From NCBI GenBank assembly GCA_021234155.1, contig JAJEKV010000045.1, positions 3,057,434 to 3,121,433 on the forward strand: a DNA stretch of 64,000 nucleotides, read 5' to 3'. The translations under genes were made by a program, and so were the position numbers. Shown here in pieces: positions 35,269 to 48,260 of the stretch. This DNA is from Isoetes taiwanensis (taxonomy: Eukaryota > Streptophyta > Lycopodiopsida > Isoetales > Isoetaceae). The notes under the pieces were generated by a model, which ran no database searches, had not been told where the DNA came from, and saw only the letters and a program-made list of their open reading frames with translations. Positions within the stretch are counted from its first letter, which is position 1. The number at the start of each line of letters is the position of its first letter.

Positions 35269-35963
35269 TGAAAGAAATTAATCATGTAATATTTCATGTT
35301 TGGATGCATACAGACTAAAGGGGGGACAGAATTATGTGTGACTGATTCATGTGCTGCACATATAGTTCATGGCTTGAAATTGCCTGTAAGATATTCCTGG
35401 AAAGTGTCTAGGCCATTTGTGCCTTAGGTTGGACACGAAGTCTTGAAGCAAATGACTTAGATTGTTCATGTCTAAGGTCGTTAATGCCTAAGGGCAAGAT
35501 AAGGTTATTCGATGCCTAAGGTTGTTTATGCCTAAGGTTAACCATTGACCTTAAGGTTAATATTGGAAAGGAAAAACCATATAAGGAATGGTGCAAACGG
35601 TCAAATGAGAATGAGCCAAAGAAGCTCAGATCTCTACGGCAATGGAGAGCGGTCTGGCATATCGGCCGGACCTGCAAATACAAATCAAGAAGCATTATCT
35701 GTTTGGGTGTGATCCGGAGCTATATACAGAGTCTTTACAGCTGAAGAAGGATCGTGCTTGGGCTATCGAAGAGAAGTATAATTTGCTACAGTAAAATCAT
35801 CAATCACAAATGAATAGTGATATTTTCAATGGTCGCATTGCTTGGTACCTTTGATTAAGTTTGACATTATTGTTCTTAGAAGATATTGCTAAGATCTTAG
35901 AATATTGCATAAGTACTAGTGGAATCTAAGATTGTCTAGTAAATTGTCTAGCAAATCTCTTCA
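35269..35963 (+). repeat. 5' LTR of the copia element
   Basis: Runs TGAAAGAAATTAATC to CAAATCTCTTCA. It contains a cluster of TGCCTAAGGTT-like short repeats near 35400-35560. Confidence 0.97.
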
Positions 35964-35964
35964 T

Positions 35965-35976
35965 TGGTATCAGAGC
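35965..35976 (+). promoter_or_regulatory. Primer-binding site of the copia element
   Basis: TGGTATCAGAGC one base after the 5' LTR, complementary to initiator-Met tRNA. Confidence 0.95.
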
Positions 35977-35985
35977 AGGTTAATA

Positions 35986-38900
35986 ATGTCTACCAGGTTT
36001 GGAGCAAATTTACTAACATCCATTGAAGTTTTTAAAGGTGACAATGGATTTCAAATTTGGAAACAGGGAATTAGACAGGTTCTTGAGTTTGAGAACCTGT
36101 GGTATCTCATAGATGGAGGGAATACCAGAAGGATCTCAACTGTGATGAGATCTGGGAACTCTGTTGCAGGGGAGACAAGTGAGGCAAGTGAAGCTTCAGT
36201 TGAAGGAGGAGGCAATGCTCCTGTCAACACAAGAGTTGCTGCAAGTTCAGAACATGAAGATGACATCAAAGTGATGGAAGCTCAGGCCATTATAACCAGC
36301 AAGGTTGGTGCTGCAATCAAACTGAAACTAAGAGGTATGAATCCAAAAGAGATGTGGGAATACATGGTGAGTCAGTATGAAATTAAGACCTCCTCTCAGA
36401 TTGACATGTTGGAAAAACAACTTAGGAAGTTGAAACTATTTGAAAAGGACAGTATGACTGAATTTCTAGAAAAGTTTGACTCTATAATTGCAGATTTGGA
36501 AGGAGCTGGGATAATTCTCAATGATCAATATCAAATCCTCTCACTTGCAAGATCCGTGTCTCATAATAGCCAACTGGCCACATTGATCAGAAATGTGGCA
36601 AGATCTAAAGAACATGCTGTCCAGATGATAAGGACAGAATTTGAACAAAAGAATGTCAATTATGAAGATGATTCTGCTGAGGTGTTGTATGCAGGTAAAG
36701 CTAAGAAATCTGGAGCACCAAACAGGGATAAACTTGGGCCGTGCTATAACTGTAATCAGTATGGGCATCTTAAATATGAGTGTCCTAATGAAGGCAAAAT
36801 TGTGAAATGTTTTAACTGTGATGGCAAGGGCCATGTAGCTGCAAACTGTCCAAGTCCAAAGGGGACTGGAGGAAGAGGCAGAGGCCGAGGGAGGTCTGCA
36901 AATCAAAGAGGAAGCTTCCCTAGAGGAAGAGCTGCATACAAGGGAAATCCATCTGTAAACATAGTCAAAGAATCAAATGCAATTGAAGAAGAGGTCGAGG
37001 ATGATACTGTTGAGGTAAGAAATGGAATTGTTTTGAATGTTTCAAATGATTTGCCAAGTAAGGATAACAAAATGCTGATCATAGATTCAGGAGCTGAGAA
37101 AAGCGTGACCTATGATCAAATTCTGTTAAAAGAATGCAAGAAGATGGAAGCTGGTCATGTTCAATTAGGAGATGGAGCCTTTCAGAAGATTGAAGACACT
37201 GGAATATTGGAATTATTCGATCTAGATGGAAAGGTAGTAGAACTCAAGAATGTATTGTGTGTTCCAGGGCTAGTGAGAAATGTGATATCAGTTTGTCAAC
37301 TTGTTGATCTGGGATATAAAGTGTTGTTTGAAAAATTAGAATGTAAAGTGTTCTTTGGAAATAAAATCAAGTTTATTGGAAAAAGGGTTGGAAACCTATT
37401 TGGTCTTGATTGCAATCATATTTCCAGTTTGAATATTGTTGAAATACCATCTGTTAGAACTTGGCATAACAGAATGTGTCACACAAATCTAGCAAATATA
37501 GATATTCTGGAAAAAAAGGGATTGATAGCAGCAAATGATGAAGGAAATAGGAACATGATGTGTGCAGGTTGCATTCTAGGGAAACAAACAAGATTGCCAT
37601 TTAGGAGATCATCAAAAAGAGCAAAAGGGATTTTGGATCTAGTTCATACTGACTTGTGTGGCCTATTAATGTAACGAGCATGGCAGGACACAGGTATTTC
37701 ATGACATTCATTGATGATTTCAGCAGGAGAACTAAGTGCTACTGTTTAAAAACAAAAGATCAAGCTTATGATGCATTGAAGATTTTTGTTGCTGAGGTGG
37801 AACTCGAGACTGGGAGAAAAGTCAAATGCATAAGGTCGGATAGAGGAGGTGAGTATTTGTCTTATGAATTTAAGAGATTTTGTGCAAAAAGAGGAATCAA
37901 GAGACAGTTGACATGTAGATATTCACCTCAGCAAAACGGTGTGGCTGAAAGGAAAAACAGGACTTTGCTAAATGCAATAAGATCTATGCTAAAATATTCT
38001 GGACTGCCAAATTATGTTTGGAATGAGGCATTGGCAACAGCTGTGTATGTTCAAAACATTCTGCCATCCATTAGCACAAGAGGAACTGTGCCAGAAATGC
38101 TTTGGTCAGGCAAAACACCTTGCTATGACAATCTAAAGGCCTATGGATGTTTAGCTTTTGCACACGTGCCAGAACAATTGAGGAAGAAATTGGATGATAG
38201 AGCGTACATTACCTATTTGGTAGGATATGATACAAATTCAAAGGCATACAGGCTCTATGATCCAGTTCACAGGAAAGTATTGGTAAGTAGAGATGTAGTG
38301 TTTGACGAGTCTCAATTTTACAGAAAAATTCAGAATGTGAATGTGACAGCTCATGGTAATGATGATCAACATAAGGAAATCAGTGAAAAACCAGCAGAAA
38401 TTAGTAGGAATATGGAAAGCTCAGAAAACCGAGATTTGACTATAGATTTGGATGATAATCATATAGCTGAAGGGAGTGAAGAAGAATCTGCTCAAGGTAT
38501 GACAGAAATTGAAGAGGAAATAACCAGCAAACTGGAAGAAGACATTGCAGTACAAAATCAGGAAAAGGAGAATCATGTGGACAAAATAAAAACAAGAATA
38601 AAAAGGACTGAAGCTCAGATTCTTAGAGATGAAAATCAGGCAAATATAGAATTGCATGGAAGAAATGAACTAGGAAGGAGCAAACGGCTTCAGCCTCATG
38701 AAGGTGAAGTTGAAAACATTTTTGACATTCTAGTTCTTGAAAGTTGTGATCTGCCAAAAAGTTATAATGAAGCAGTTAGTGGGAAGAATTCTAAACAATG
38801 GCTTAAAGCCATGGAGGAAGAAATGCATGCTTTCCAAAGAACTGAAACTTATGAGATTGTTGACATGCCAAAAAAACAAAAACATTATAGGAAACAAATG

Positions 38901-40302
38901 GATTTTCAGGATCAAGTTAGGAAGTGATGGGAAACCAACAAAATACAAAGCAAGATTGGTGGCACAAGGATTTTCCCAGAAAAAGGGAAAGGATTTTGAT
39001 GAAACTTTTTCTCCTTTGGTTAAAATAAACAGTTTAAGAATTTTGCTTGCTATAGCCAATTCATGTGATCTGGAAGTCCATCATATGGACGTTAGCACTG
39101 CTTTTTTGAATGCAAAGCTAGAAGAAGAAGTATATTTAAAGCAAGCTCCAGGATTTGAGCAAGGAGAAGGGAAGGTTTGGAAGTTGAAGAGAGCAGTATA
39201 TGGACTGAAGCAATCTCCAAGAGAATGGTACAAGTGTATGAATAATTTTCTGAAACAGCAAGGTTTTGAAAAGTTAAATCATGATGGGAACTTGTATAGG
39301 TTCAGAAATGGAGATGAATGGTGCATTATTGCATTGTATGTAGACGACAACATCATGGTGGCAAATGGCATTAAAACTTTGATTCAATGTAAAGAAATTC
39401 TCAATCACAGGTTCCAGATGACTGACCTTGGTGAACTTAAGAGATTTTTGGGAATAGAAGTCTTCAGGGATAGGCAAAGTAAACTCTTGGGATTGAGCCA
39501 ACAAACTCACATTCAAAATATGCTGGAGAAATTTGGAATGAAAACCTGCAACATAGCAAACACACCAATAGTGCCAGGTCATAAAATTTCGATGTTATCA
39601 TGTCCACAAAGTGCCATATAGATCACTCATTGGTTGTATGTCTTATGTAGCTAATTGTACAAGACCTGACATTGCCTTTGCTGTAAATCTTCTTAGTAGA
39701 TACAATCATAATCCTGGACGAGATCACTGGATGGCAGCCAAAAGGATTCTCAGATATCTTAAAGGTACGATGTACTATGGGATTATGTATAATTCTTGTG
39801 ATTTAAATCTAAAAGCATTTTGTGATGCTGATTGGGGAGGGGATCTCGATCAAAGGAGATCTACATCTGGATATGTGACATTTTTAGGAGGTGCACCTGT
39901 TGCATGGAAATGTAAAAAAAAAAAGATAGCATGTCAAGTGCGTATAGAATACAACCGCGCCTTGGCAAACAAAAGGAAATTTTGTGGGAAAGAAGACTAA
40001 TCATTGAGTTAGGGTACAGGCAGCCAAATCCAACAGTTATGTATTGTGACCGTACCAGCTGCATAGCTATGTCAAAAAATCCAGTCATGCATGAAAGATC
40101 CAAACACATAGAAATGGAAGTTCATTTCATTAGAGATGTGGTTGAAAAGAATTTTATACATCTGACTTATATTAGTACAAAGGAGCAGATAGCAGATTTG
40201 TTGACAAAAGCATTACCAGGGAATAGATTTGAAGAACTGAGAAACATGATAAAATGTTGCAATCAGGAAATATTACATGAAGGGGAGAATGAAAGAAATT
40301 AA
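35986..40302 (+). pseudogene. copia gag-pol polyprotein with frameshifts
   Basis: From ATG 35986, gag (FKGDNGFQIWKQGIRQVLEF) carries two CCHC knuckles (CYNCNQYGHLKYECP, CFNCDGKGHVAANCP). Protease (IIDSGAEKSVTYD), pre-integrase (TWHNRMCHTNLAN), integrase (SDRGGEYLSYEF, YSPQQNGVAERKNRTLL), reverse transcriptase (MDVSTAFLNAKLEEEVYL, ALYVDDNIMVAN) and RNase H (FCDADWGGDLDQRRSTSGY, SKHIEMEVHFIRDVVE) follow in copia order. Frame changes occur near 37665, 38875, 39600 and 39920. The last two of the four may lie at or near homopolymer or short indels. The stop codon lies 13 nt inside the 3' LTR. Confidence 0.93.
40279..40289 (+). promoter_or_regulatory. Polypurine tract of the copia element
   Basis: GAAGGGGAGAA directly before the 3' LTR start TGAAAG. 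Confidence 0.9.
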
Positions 40303-40984
40303 TCATGTAATATTTCATGTTTGGATGCATACAGACTAAAGGGGAGACAGAATTATGTGTGACTGATTCATGTGCTGTACATATAGTTCATGGCTTGAAA
40401 TTGCCTGTAAGATATTCCTGGAAAGTGTCTAGGCCATTTGTGCCTTAGGTTGGACACGAAGTCTTGAAGCAAATGACTTAGATTGTTCATGTCTAAGGTC
40501 GTTAATGCCTAAGGGCAAGATAAGGTTATTCGATGCCTAAGGTTGTTTATGCCTAAGGTTAACCATTGACCTTAAGGTTAATATTGGAAAGGAAAAACCA
40601 TATAAGGAATGGTGCAAACGGTCAAATGAGAATGAGCCAAAGAAGCTCAGATCTCTACGGCAATGGAGAGCGGTCTGGCATATCGGCCGGACCTGCAAAT
40701 ACAAATCAAGAAGCATTATCTGTTTGGGTGTGATCCGGAGCTATATACAGAGTCTTTACAGCTGAAGAAGGATCGTGCTTGGGCTATCGAAGAGAAGTAT
40801 AATTTGCTACAGTAAAATCATCAATCGCAAATGAATAGTGATATTTTCAATGGTCGCATTGCTTGGTACCTTTGATTAAGTTTGACATTATTGTTCTTAG
40901 AAGATATTGCTAAGATCTTAGAATATTGCATAAGTACTAGTGGAATCTAAGATTGTTTAGTAAATTGTCTAGCAAATCTCTTCA
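40290..40984 (+). repeat. 3' LTR of the copia element
   Basis: Same length as the 5' LTR, with about four substitutions visible in a side-by-side read. Confidence 0.97.
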
Positions 40985-41345
40985 TAAAAGTCTGTGGAGC
41001 ATTTGACAGGCTCAGGGGCATTAATGTGAACTCATAGTGCCCATACTGTGTTCTGAAAGAGTCTTATAATTATCTTCCTCCTTCATCCTTATTTGATGAT
41101 TGCCCGATCTTAAGTCGAATTTGTAGAAGAATCTTGCTCCTTGGGGCTGATCCATTATGTCATTTGCTTGTTGAGCTGCCAATGGTTGATATACACCTTT
41201 AGACTTCCATCCTGGCCAAAAGGATCCCCAAGTCGATCAACTCCTACAACTGCTTCTTGAGCTCTGCTAGCATGTCATTTCCATGGAATCACCCTGAGAA
41301 GTCTGCCATGTGCTCTATATCCTGGGACCCTCAAGGACATGGGCG
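40985..41345 (-). pseudogene. RT fragment of the third chromovirus beyond the copia insertion
   Basis: Minus-strand fragments resemble HHQIRMKEED and the primer-grip region seen at 28500-28700, in several frames. It continues the sequence cut at 35268. Confidence 0.7.
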
Positions 41346-41534
41346 TGGCCCCATCAATTTTTTTACCTGATAATGTATTTCAAATATCTTTTCAAATTTA
41401 TTGAATGGTTGATACCAATAGATGGGTTACAAATTTGAATTTATATTGGATATATTAAATAACCGCACTGAAAGATCTTATCATATTTTTTTGGAACATT
41501 TACCTCTGATCTTCGAAAGAATTAAAGACCCTAT
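41346..41534. other. Short non-coding stretch
   Basis: No gene or repeat recognised between the chromovirus fragment and the copia integrase fragment. Confidence 0.4.
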
Positions 41535-41700
41535 CTTGCTCTGACAGGGAAGATGAGTATCTTTCTGGTAGATTAAAAAAATACTACTTAGATCATGGAA
41601 TTAAAAGACAGCTTACAATCAGTCATATGGCTCAGCAGAATGGTGTCACAGAAAGGGAAAATAGAACAATTCTCAATGCTGTTAGCATTAAAGTTGTCCC
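41535..41700 (+). pseudogene. Fragment of a copia integrase
   Basis: The plus strand reads DEYLSGRLKKYYLDHGIKRQ, then HMAQQNGVTERENRTILNAV, parallel to the integrase of the copia element at 37850-37980. An isolated relic. Confidence 0.75.
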
Positions 41701-42028
41701 TTGATGGACCATAAATGGTTTATTTATACGGTTCACCTTAAAATTTGTATAAAATCAATGGCACAAAAATTCAGTTAAATTCTTTCTACATGTTAATATA
41801 TGGCTGTCATGTTGCATAGGAAAAAAGGGGGTTAAAAATGCATATGCCTCCAAAATTGAATGCTATGCTTAGGTGAATCGGGGAGGCCATGTTCAGTTTG
41901 TTTCATGTTCATATATTGTAAACTGAAATAAAAAGATTTTTTGAATTTTTCGTATTCTTCTATAAAATAATAATAATAATTTATTCAAGCCATTTCGGAC
42001 CCTCAGGTCCATATGGCAAACTGTACAA

Positions 42029-43932
42029 TCAATCAAAGTCCATACTGCTTTCTAATATTTCAGCATGATTAAACAACTCAATAATATCTGCACGCTCCTT
42101 CCAAACCTCTCTTAGGTATGAACTAAGAGTATGTGAAGGAGAGTCTAGCAATTCAGATAAAGTAGTGCCAAAAATTCCATATTTCAATCTAATATGATCA
42201 TATGCAGGACATTCTAGAAACGCATGTACCTCAGATTCGATCTTTGGATCCATACAGCTTGGGCAAAATTTTTCTTCCCTAGGCGTCCCATACCATCTTC
42301 ATGTTTCAATATGAAGCTGATGTGAAGATGTTCTAAGTTGGGAGATTAACCTCCGATTTCTCTTGTCAATTTTTGCCATCAAGTATTGAGGTTCTTTATA
42401 TTCTACCATGGAATTTATTGTGCTCTGGTAAAAGCTCTTTTTGACCTCATTATCATTACCATCCATGGTCCACAAATGCTGCAAGAATTTTTCTGACACG
42501 GCGGCTCTTATTTCAGTAAATTTCAAAGTCATAGGCCAGTGACTCCCCCCTAGGTTCCAGCGACTTGCCCATGTATCTACCTGTCGAAACCACCCTTTCT
42601 CAGATGACTGTTGCATTGCTTGGAAAGGGAGTCTCCATTCCGGCAGAGTGCGAACTCGATTAACATAGGCGATAGTGCGACATAAAGCTTCAGCTTCAAG
42701 TGACAACATACCAACTTCAGCCAGCATTATACAATAAGGGGTTTGGGACTTAATCCCTAGTTCCTCTGCAATAAAGCGCTTCTGAACAAGCTCAATCTGT
42801 TTCCATCCTTGCTGTGATAGTCCAGGTGCCCATGCTGGGCAGCCATTAAGCACAACCGGCCTTACTAAAACCCCATAAAGCAATTTTCGGAGTTTCCAAT
42901 CCCAAAAGTTATTTACTCGACATGTATGCAGCATTGCATAGAGAGATCTAAGGCCACCAGATGCTCTTTTACATGCTGCTGAACTCCATCTATAGTTGCT
43001 AGTTATCTCAATACCTAGATATTTATATTCACTTACTTGTTCCAATATCTTTCCACCAATTGTAAAGGAGGTCTTATCTCGAGTACCAAAAATCATCACC
43101 TTTGATTTAGATAGGTTCATTGTTAATTGCTTCTCCTTGCAAAACTCATCCAAGACATCAAGATGTTGTTGTAGCCCCTCGACACTCTTAGAAATAAGCA
43201 CAATGTCATCGGCGAATAAAAGCAATTGTATCAGATATGCACCCACCTTAGCACCAATCCCTCCCATTCTGGCTAGCCAGCTTTCGAGTTCGTCAATAAA
43301 GAGACCAAAGAGGGTTGGCGAACATGGGCATCCCTGTTTCACCCCAATGGTACTAGCAACCAGTTTTGAGCAAGGAAAAGAAAGTTCTATGAGTACCTCC
43401 TTATACAATACAACTATGGCATGACGTAGGTCGGCAGGGACCTGCAGCCATTCCAATCTCGCAGCTAAATCAGATCTATCCACTGTGTCAAATGCTTTTG
43501 CTAGGTCTATAAAAGCAAAAAATCTCTTATTTCTAGCCCCCTTAGCTCCCTCTGTCATAACTCTTAATGTCACCAAGTGATCAACTGTTGAGTGCCCAGA
43601 TCTAAATCCTGCTTGCCCTAAGCCCGTACATCTTCTTCATCTGCCCATTCTGTTATTTTGTGCTCAAGAAGTGCTGCAAAAAGCTTTGCAAAAGTGTTAC
43701 TATAAGAATTGTACGATAATTTCGTACATTATTCTTGTCTCCGTTCTTATGGATTGGAATCACTTTACTTTTGCACCATTCAAGTGGGAGTTTACCTTCC
43801 AATAATGCAGAATTGCACAATATAGTGAGATACTTACATATGTCCTCGCCACCCCATTTCATGAGTTCACAAGTAAGCCCAGAAGCATCTGGAGATTTTC
43901 CATTCGCCATTTTACGAAGAGTTTCCTCATTA
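42029..43932 (-). pseudogene. LINE ORF2: reverse transcriptase and C-terminal zinc finger
   Basis: Begins after the TA transposon with NEETLRKMANGKSPDASGL, LEWCKSKVIPIHKNGDKNN and NYRTI. After a frameshift near 43700 it runs open for 425 residues (43576-42299) with FFAFIDLAKAFDTVDR, GVKQGCPCSPTLFGLFIDEL and the catalytic LLLFADDIVLISK. An in-frame TGA (42299-42301) precedes a C-terminal C-C-H-C finger (FCPSCMDPKIESEVHAFLEC). It copies LINE RNA into DNA at the nicked target. Dead through the frameshift and stop. Confidence 0.9.
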
Positions 43933-44659
43933 GGGCGGATTTGGGGTCTCAAAATGGCCTCCTATCAGCCATTCCACGTCATATTTCCGCTCCTTTTTTC
44001 CCATGCCACCTAGGATACCAAAATCTCATCATTACAGATTTACTTGGAATATTCTCCCGGAATAAGGGGGATCGCGCATTCATGGCGCCATATGTATTTA
44101 ATTCTGTTGGTTGTCAGACAGACTGATGCAACACGTGGCGCTTCTAAAAAGCCACTTGCATTATAACGACTGGCAACTTATGACGGTGTCTCTTGGTTTG
44201 TCAGATACCAAGTGTGCGCGTCACCGATTCTTGTCTTACGCTATTTTCATTTAGAGGCCATGGCCATACAAGCTTCCCGCCTTCTACATTTCAAAATTTG
44301 AATGTGTAGTTGAAGCTTTGTATCAGACTTTCATTTCGAGACGCTGCGGCTGCGCCTTAGGGTGCTTTCCCATGGGACTAAAACCCAGAGATTTTCTTGA
44401 GGTCTGGCCGAAGGCTCCGGTGTTCCCATGAGCGCCTTACTTGCTTGATTCAGGTTTAGGACCTGAGTCGCAAAGTATTCTCCACACAATTCTGAGCCTC
44501 AGGTTTTTGACCTTAGTACGGCTTTTTCAGGCCTGCAATTCATGGGAAAGCACCCTTAACCGGGATCTTTACTTCATCCCAATACAGGCTTCCCGTCCCC
44601 TACAATTGCTTTATGTATAAAAGCATAGATTGTAGGAGAATGGACTTTTCGATTTCCAT

Positions 44660-45109
44660 ATGCACGTTGCAAATTTCAAAAACGAGGTTAGTACGGACGT
44701 TCGGCTCACACGAAGCGAATTGTGCTGGGTCATACAAATTGTACACCTTCATTTCGCGCCGTGCGATCCATGCAGTATGGAAGCTCCAAATGATGTGTGG
44801 ATAAGGATCCAACTGACTCACGAATATGCTCCAGTCTTCAATCGCAAAAAAGGAGGTCTAAAAAATAAGAACTTAGACCTCGACGTGTTGCGTCTTGCAG
44901 GCTCAAAAAGTGTCGACATCTGGGCGGATGGCAGTTTATATCCATTGGATCCGTTGAGTGGCAAGAAACCATCATTTCGGGACGTTTCAAGTTTAGTCCG
45001 ATTTTGTGGTGACGGTAACTCTAGCCTCCTGGGATATTGTGAGAGATTGAGAGAGGATGAAGGCATTTGGAATCGAATACAGTTCCTTGAGATGGGCTGC
45101 TTCCGATAA
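44660..45109 (+). CDS. Unfamiliar ORF in the TA transposon
   Basis: A 149-residue frame with SMEAPNDVWIRIQLTHEYAP, NLDLDVLRLAGSKSVDIWAD and PSFRDVSSLVRFCGDGNSSL. A likely internal start is MEAPNDVW. The 5' part overlaps a degenerate copy of the 68-bp hairpin. No family is recognised. It could be a captured host exon or chance. Confidence 0.3.
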   Translation: MHVANFKNEVSTDVRLTRSELCWVIQIVHLHFAPCDPCSMEAPNDVWIRIQLTHEYAPVFNRKKGGLKNKNLDLDVLRLAGSKSVDIWADGSLYPLDPLSGKKPSFRDVSSLVRFCGDGNSSLLGYCERLREDEGIWNRIQFLEMGCFR

Positions 45110-45451
45110 GGAAGGGGAAATGTCCGTGAAAATGCTAATAAATGACATTATACTTTGCAATGCGAAGGGTTTATACATTCTTGAAGTACAAAGGTTATGG
45201 TGTTTGTGTTTAGATACCTCTAATACAAGAAGTCTTTTGACTACTTTTCATAATAGATTCCTTTAAAAATCTATTGCTATTTAAATTATAGCAAAAATGA
45301 GTCTTGAAACTCTTTAAGTAGTAGAAGAACTCTTTGACTAGTTATCCATTTGATGACCATTTTTTAAGAAAATATGACATGTGACATTCTTATATGCAAA
45401 CATTCATAAAATTTATGAACATTGAAGGTCAAAGCCATCCTTGTTTAAAGA

Positions 45452-46129
45452 GGATCATATGATGCGAAATCTTCATGCGCAGAAGTAATTGCATATAAGA
45501 AATTCGCCTGGTGTGATCCTTGCGTAAAAAAGTAAATAGAAACACAAATATTGAACTTACAACTTAGCGTAAACAAATAGTATTTTAATAAACCAACACT
45601 TTACATACTAACACTTTACACTTTAAATAAGATATTTCTTTCTTTCCTTTTACTTGAAAGCTTTTTTTTTTCAAGATGGATCACACCAAGCGAATAATAC
45701 AGATGCAAAAAAAAAGGGACACACTAAATTCGCATGGTGTGATCCACTTTCTTATTTGTTGTCAGATTAAAATTAAACACAAGTACTCATTCCTATTTGT
45801 ATCTATAATGCTTTACCACTCTTAAGTACATAAGTCATTATCCCTTTTCAAAGAGCATATTCTTTTTCAAGAAGGATCACACCAAGCGAATAGTACATAT
45901 GCAACAAAAATCGAACACATTAAATTCGCATCGTGTGATCCACTTTCTTATTTGTTGTCAAATTAAAATTAAACACAAGTACCCCTTCTCATTTAATGCT
46001 TTACCACCCCAAGTGCATAAAGTTATTAGTCCTTTTCAAAGAGCATATCTTTTTTTAAGAAGGATCACATCAAGCGAATAATACGATGCAAAAAAAAATA
46101 GAACACAATCATTTCGCATGGTATGATAC
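45452..46129. repeat. Four 68-bp hairpin repeats (left cluster), partly in ~195-bp tandem units
   Basis: Copies at 45452-45519, 45678-45745, 45874-45941 and 46062-46129 each pair GGATCACACCAAGCGAAT with ATTCGCATGGTGTGATCC (17 of 18 complementary in the best copies) around a loop of about 32 nt. The last three sit in tandem units of about 195 bp. A decayed copy lies at 44704-44769. Confidence 0.85.
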
Positions 46130-46619
46130 GTTTTCTTGCTTGTTGTCAAATTAAACTCAAACACAAGTACCCCTGGGTGTTTTTTTAATTGAGGTGTACA
46201 AAAACGCGAAATTTCAGCACGTCATCAGCACCTATATTTTGGTGCTGGTTCGCTTATGAGACGGGCGTGTTGAAGTTTTGAAGTGTGACAGGACGGGCGT
46301 ATTGAAGTTTTGCTGCGGCCAGTCTGAAGTGTCAGGTACGGTCTGGTGCAGGTCTGTAGCAGAGCTTCGATTTCTGCGCGCGAAATGATCGAACATGCAG
46401 ATAATCATTCGAACTGGTCGTAAACTTTTAATTCCCTTACATTTCGAATTCCAAACCGCCTCCTTGCTTGCTCGAAGCCGATTCCTTGCTTGATCGATTC
46501 CTTGCTTGCTTGCTTGCTCGGCCCGATGGATTAGGAGGTCGAAGGTGAGCCGCTACCGCAAGTTTGGTTTTTTTTCTTTCTATTTCGTTATCCTTTTCTA
46601 ATTCATGTGATCTTTGTTG

Positions 46620-47081
46620 TAGGTATTTGCCAGAACAGAATTTGAATTCGAAAAATTCGTGGTTTATCCTCTTCTTCCGCGTAAAAGCCGAAGCAGATCA
46701 AGGCAGAAGAAGTCCCTGAATCCGACTTCTTATCCGTATGGAAAGTTCCGCTTCATAACGGAAAGATCAATGTGAAGGAGATTAAACACAGCTTTAAGCA
46801 GGAATTATTGGATCTTGTGGCTTAAAGTTTATCAAAAGAAGTTGCCGAATAATGAGGTGCGAACTCAATTTTTCTCGGGCATTTGCTTGGCAAAGATATC
46901 TGGCCGGTGCATTGGCTCTAAGAAGGAGTTTAGAGTCAATTGGGCCTCCTTTGTTTGCCGATGCCTACGGGACTCCTTGAAGAAGAAGGCCAAAAGGACA
47001 CCCTCGAATACTTTCGACATGAACATACGAGTGTTCTTGCAATGTGTTAAGAAGTTGGAGGAAATGAAGTTTGAAGCGTAA
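46620..47081 (+). pseudogene. Decayed gene in the nested transposon (plus strand, 5')
   Basis: Follows an acceptor-like TTGTTGTAG. Readable pieces in shifting frames are DFLSVWKVPLHNGKINVKEI, SFKQELLDLVA and then CLAKISGRCIGSKKEFRVNW and DMNIRVFLQCVKKLEEMKFE. No family is recognised. Frameshifts and stops prevent one long frame. Confidence 0.4.
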
Positions 47082-47707
47082 GGGAAGCTTTGCAATTTGG
47101 AAAATGATGCTCTTAGGTTAGAGAGAGGGCAAAGATGGCTACATCCAAGGCATCTTTATGCGGCAGTTTGGCTGATGCCATAGAAGAAAAAAAGGAAGAC
47201 TAGAATGGACATGACATTAACATTTGCCGATGATCCGTAAAATGCAAAGGACCGCAATTTGTTATGAAGTGTGAGGAAGATGTCTTTGGTAGGCTTACTT
47301 TGGACAAGACACTCTCTTCTATGGGAAAGGATGATTCAAGAACATAAAAGAACAGATCAAGATGACAAAGAATGATGTAAAATCATATGAGCAAGCCATG
47401 GAATTGTGGCATGCAAGAGCAGCCCGCATTTCTTTCACTGCGAGAACAAGAAGGTAAACCCCATTAACATCACAATGGGTATTTATAATTTTTCTTTTAG
47501 CTCTGCTAGCACTTGTGAGATATGTGGTTTTTCCTTCAGTGATGAATATGCTATGCATATTGAACTGAAGTGCACACATAAATTCCATGTTTTTTGTTTT
47601 TCTGCTGTGCTTGAGTCCATGCATTGTATTGTTTCTGGTTGTGGTGAATCTGTGCCACATTCACTTCTGGTCGAGCTCGGCCATGTGAGTGAAACGTAAG
47701 AATATTA

Positions 47708-48260
47708 TTGATGTTGAAGAAGAGGTCAAGAAAATGTCAAGAAGAATCTGCTGAAGAAGAGCCTGCTGAAGAATCTGAGGAATTCAACATAATGAAAAGG
47801 AAGAAGAATGTTGAGCAATCTTCTGCAGAATCTGAATCTGAAGCAGAATTACCTGCAAGAAAAATGAGAAAGAGGATGACAAGGAGTGCTCTGAAGAAGG
47901 CTAAGGACATTGACTGTAAGTGCTTTAAAGGTCTTTGTTTCTATGTTTTTTGCTTTTATCGATGTCTTGTCCTTTGTTTTGCATTGCGATTCAGAGAATT
48001 ATAAGTTTGTCAAAAGTCCCAACATTACAAAATTGCCCAAGTTTAGCACAGGTCAGGAGAATGCAAAGTTCTTACGTGATGAACTCCTGGGCTTGAATAC
48101 TGAAGGTATGTTATCTAATTGGAATGATTAAATTGTATTTGAACTATTCCACATTTTGCTTATTATTTGTTCTTTTATGGCAGAAGATGGCAGTCCATTG
48201 CATAGTACTTCAAAAGATAAGGATGTCTTATTAGATCTATGGTATTTGCATCTTTGAATT
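47708..48260 (+). CDS. Acidic/basic spliced ORF in the nested transposon (plus strand, 3')
   Basis: The exon at about 47708-47914 encodes an E/K/S-rich stretch (EESAEEEPAEESEEF, ESESEAELPARKMRKRMTRS) and ends at a GTAAGT donor. A second exon from about 47995 reads YKFVKSPNITKLPKFSTGQE to GLNTE before GTATGT. A third, after TTATGGCAG, reads EDGSPLHSTSKDKDVLLDL. The splice signals agree in phase by eye. Function unknown. Confidence 0.4.

Larger units (their letters stand above)
35269..40984 (+). mobile_element. Young Ty1/copia retrotransposon
   Basis: Plus-strand element with 695-bp LTRs (35269-35963, 40290-40984) differing at about four positions, and a perfect 5-bp target duplication TAAAA (35264-35268, 40985-40989). 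It has an initiator-Met tRNA primer-binding site and a polypurine tract. It is inserted in the RT region of the third chromovirus. Confidence 0.97.
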
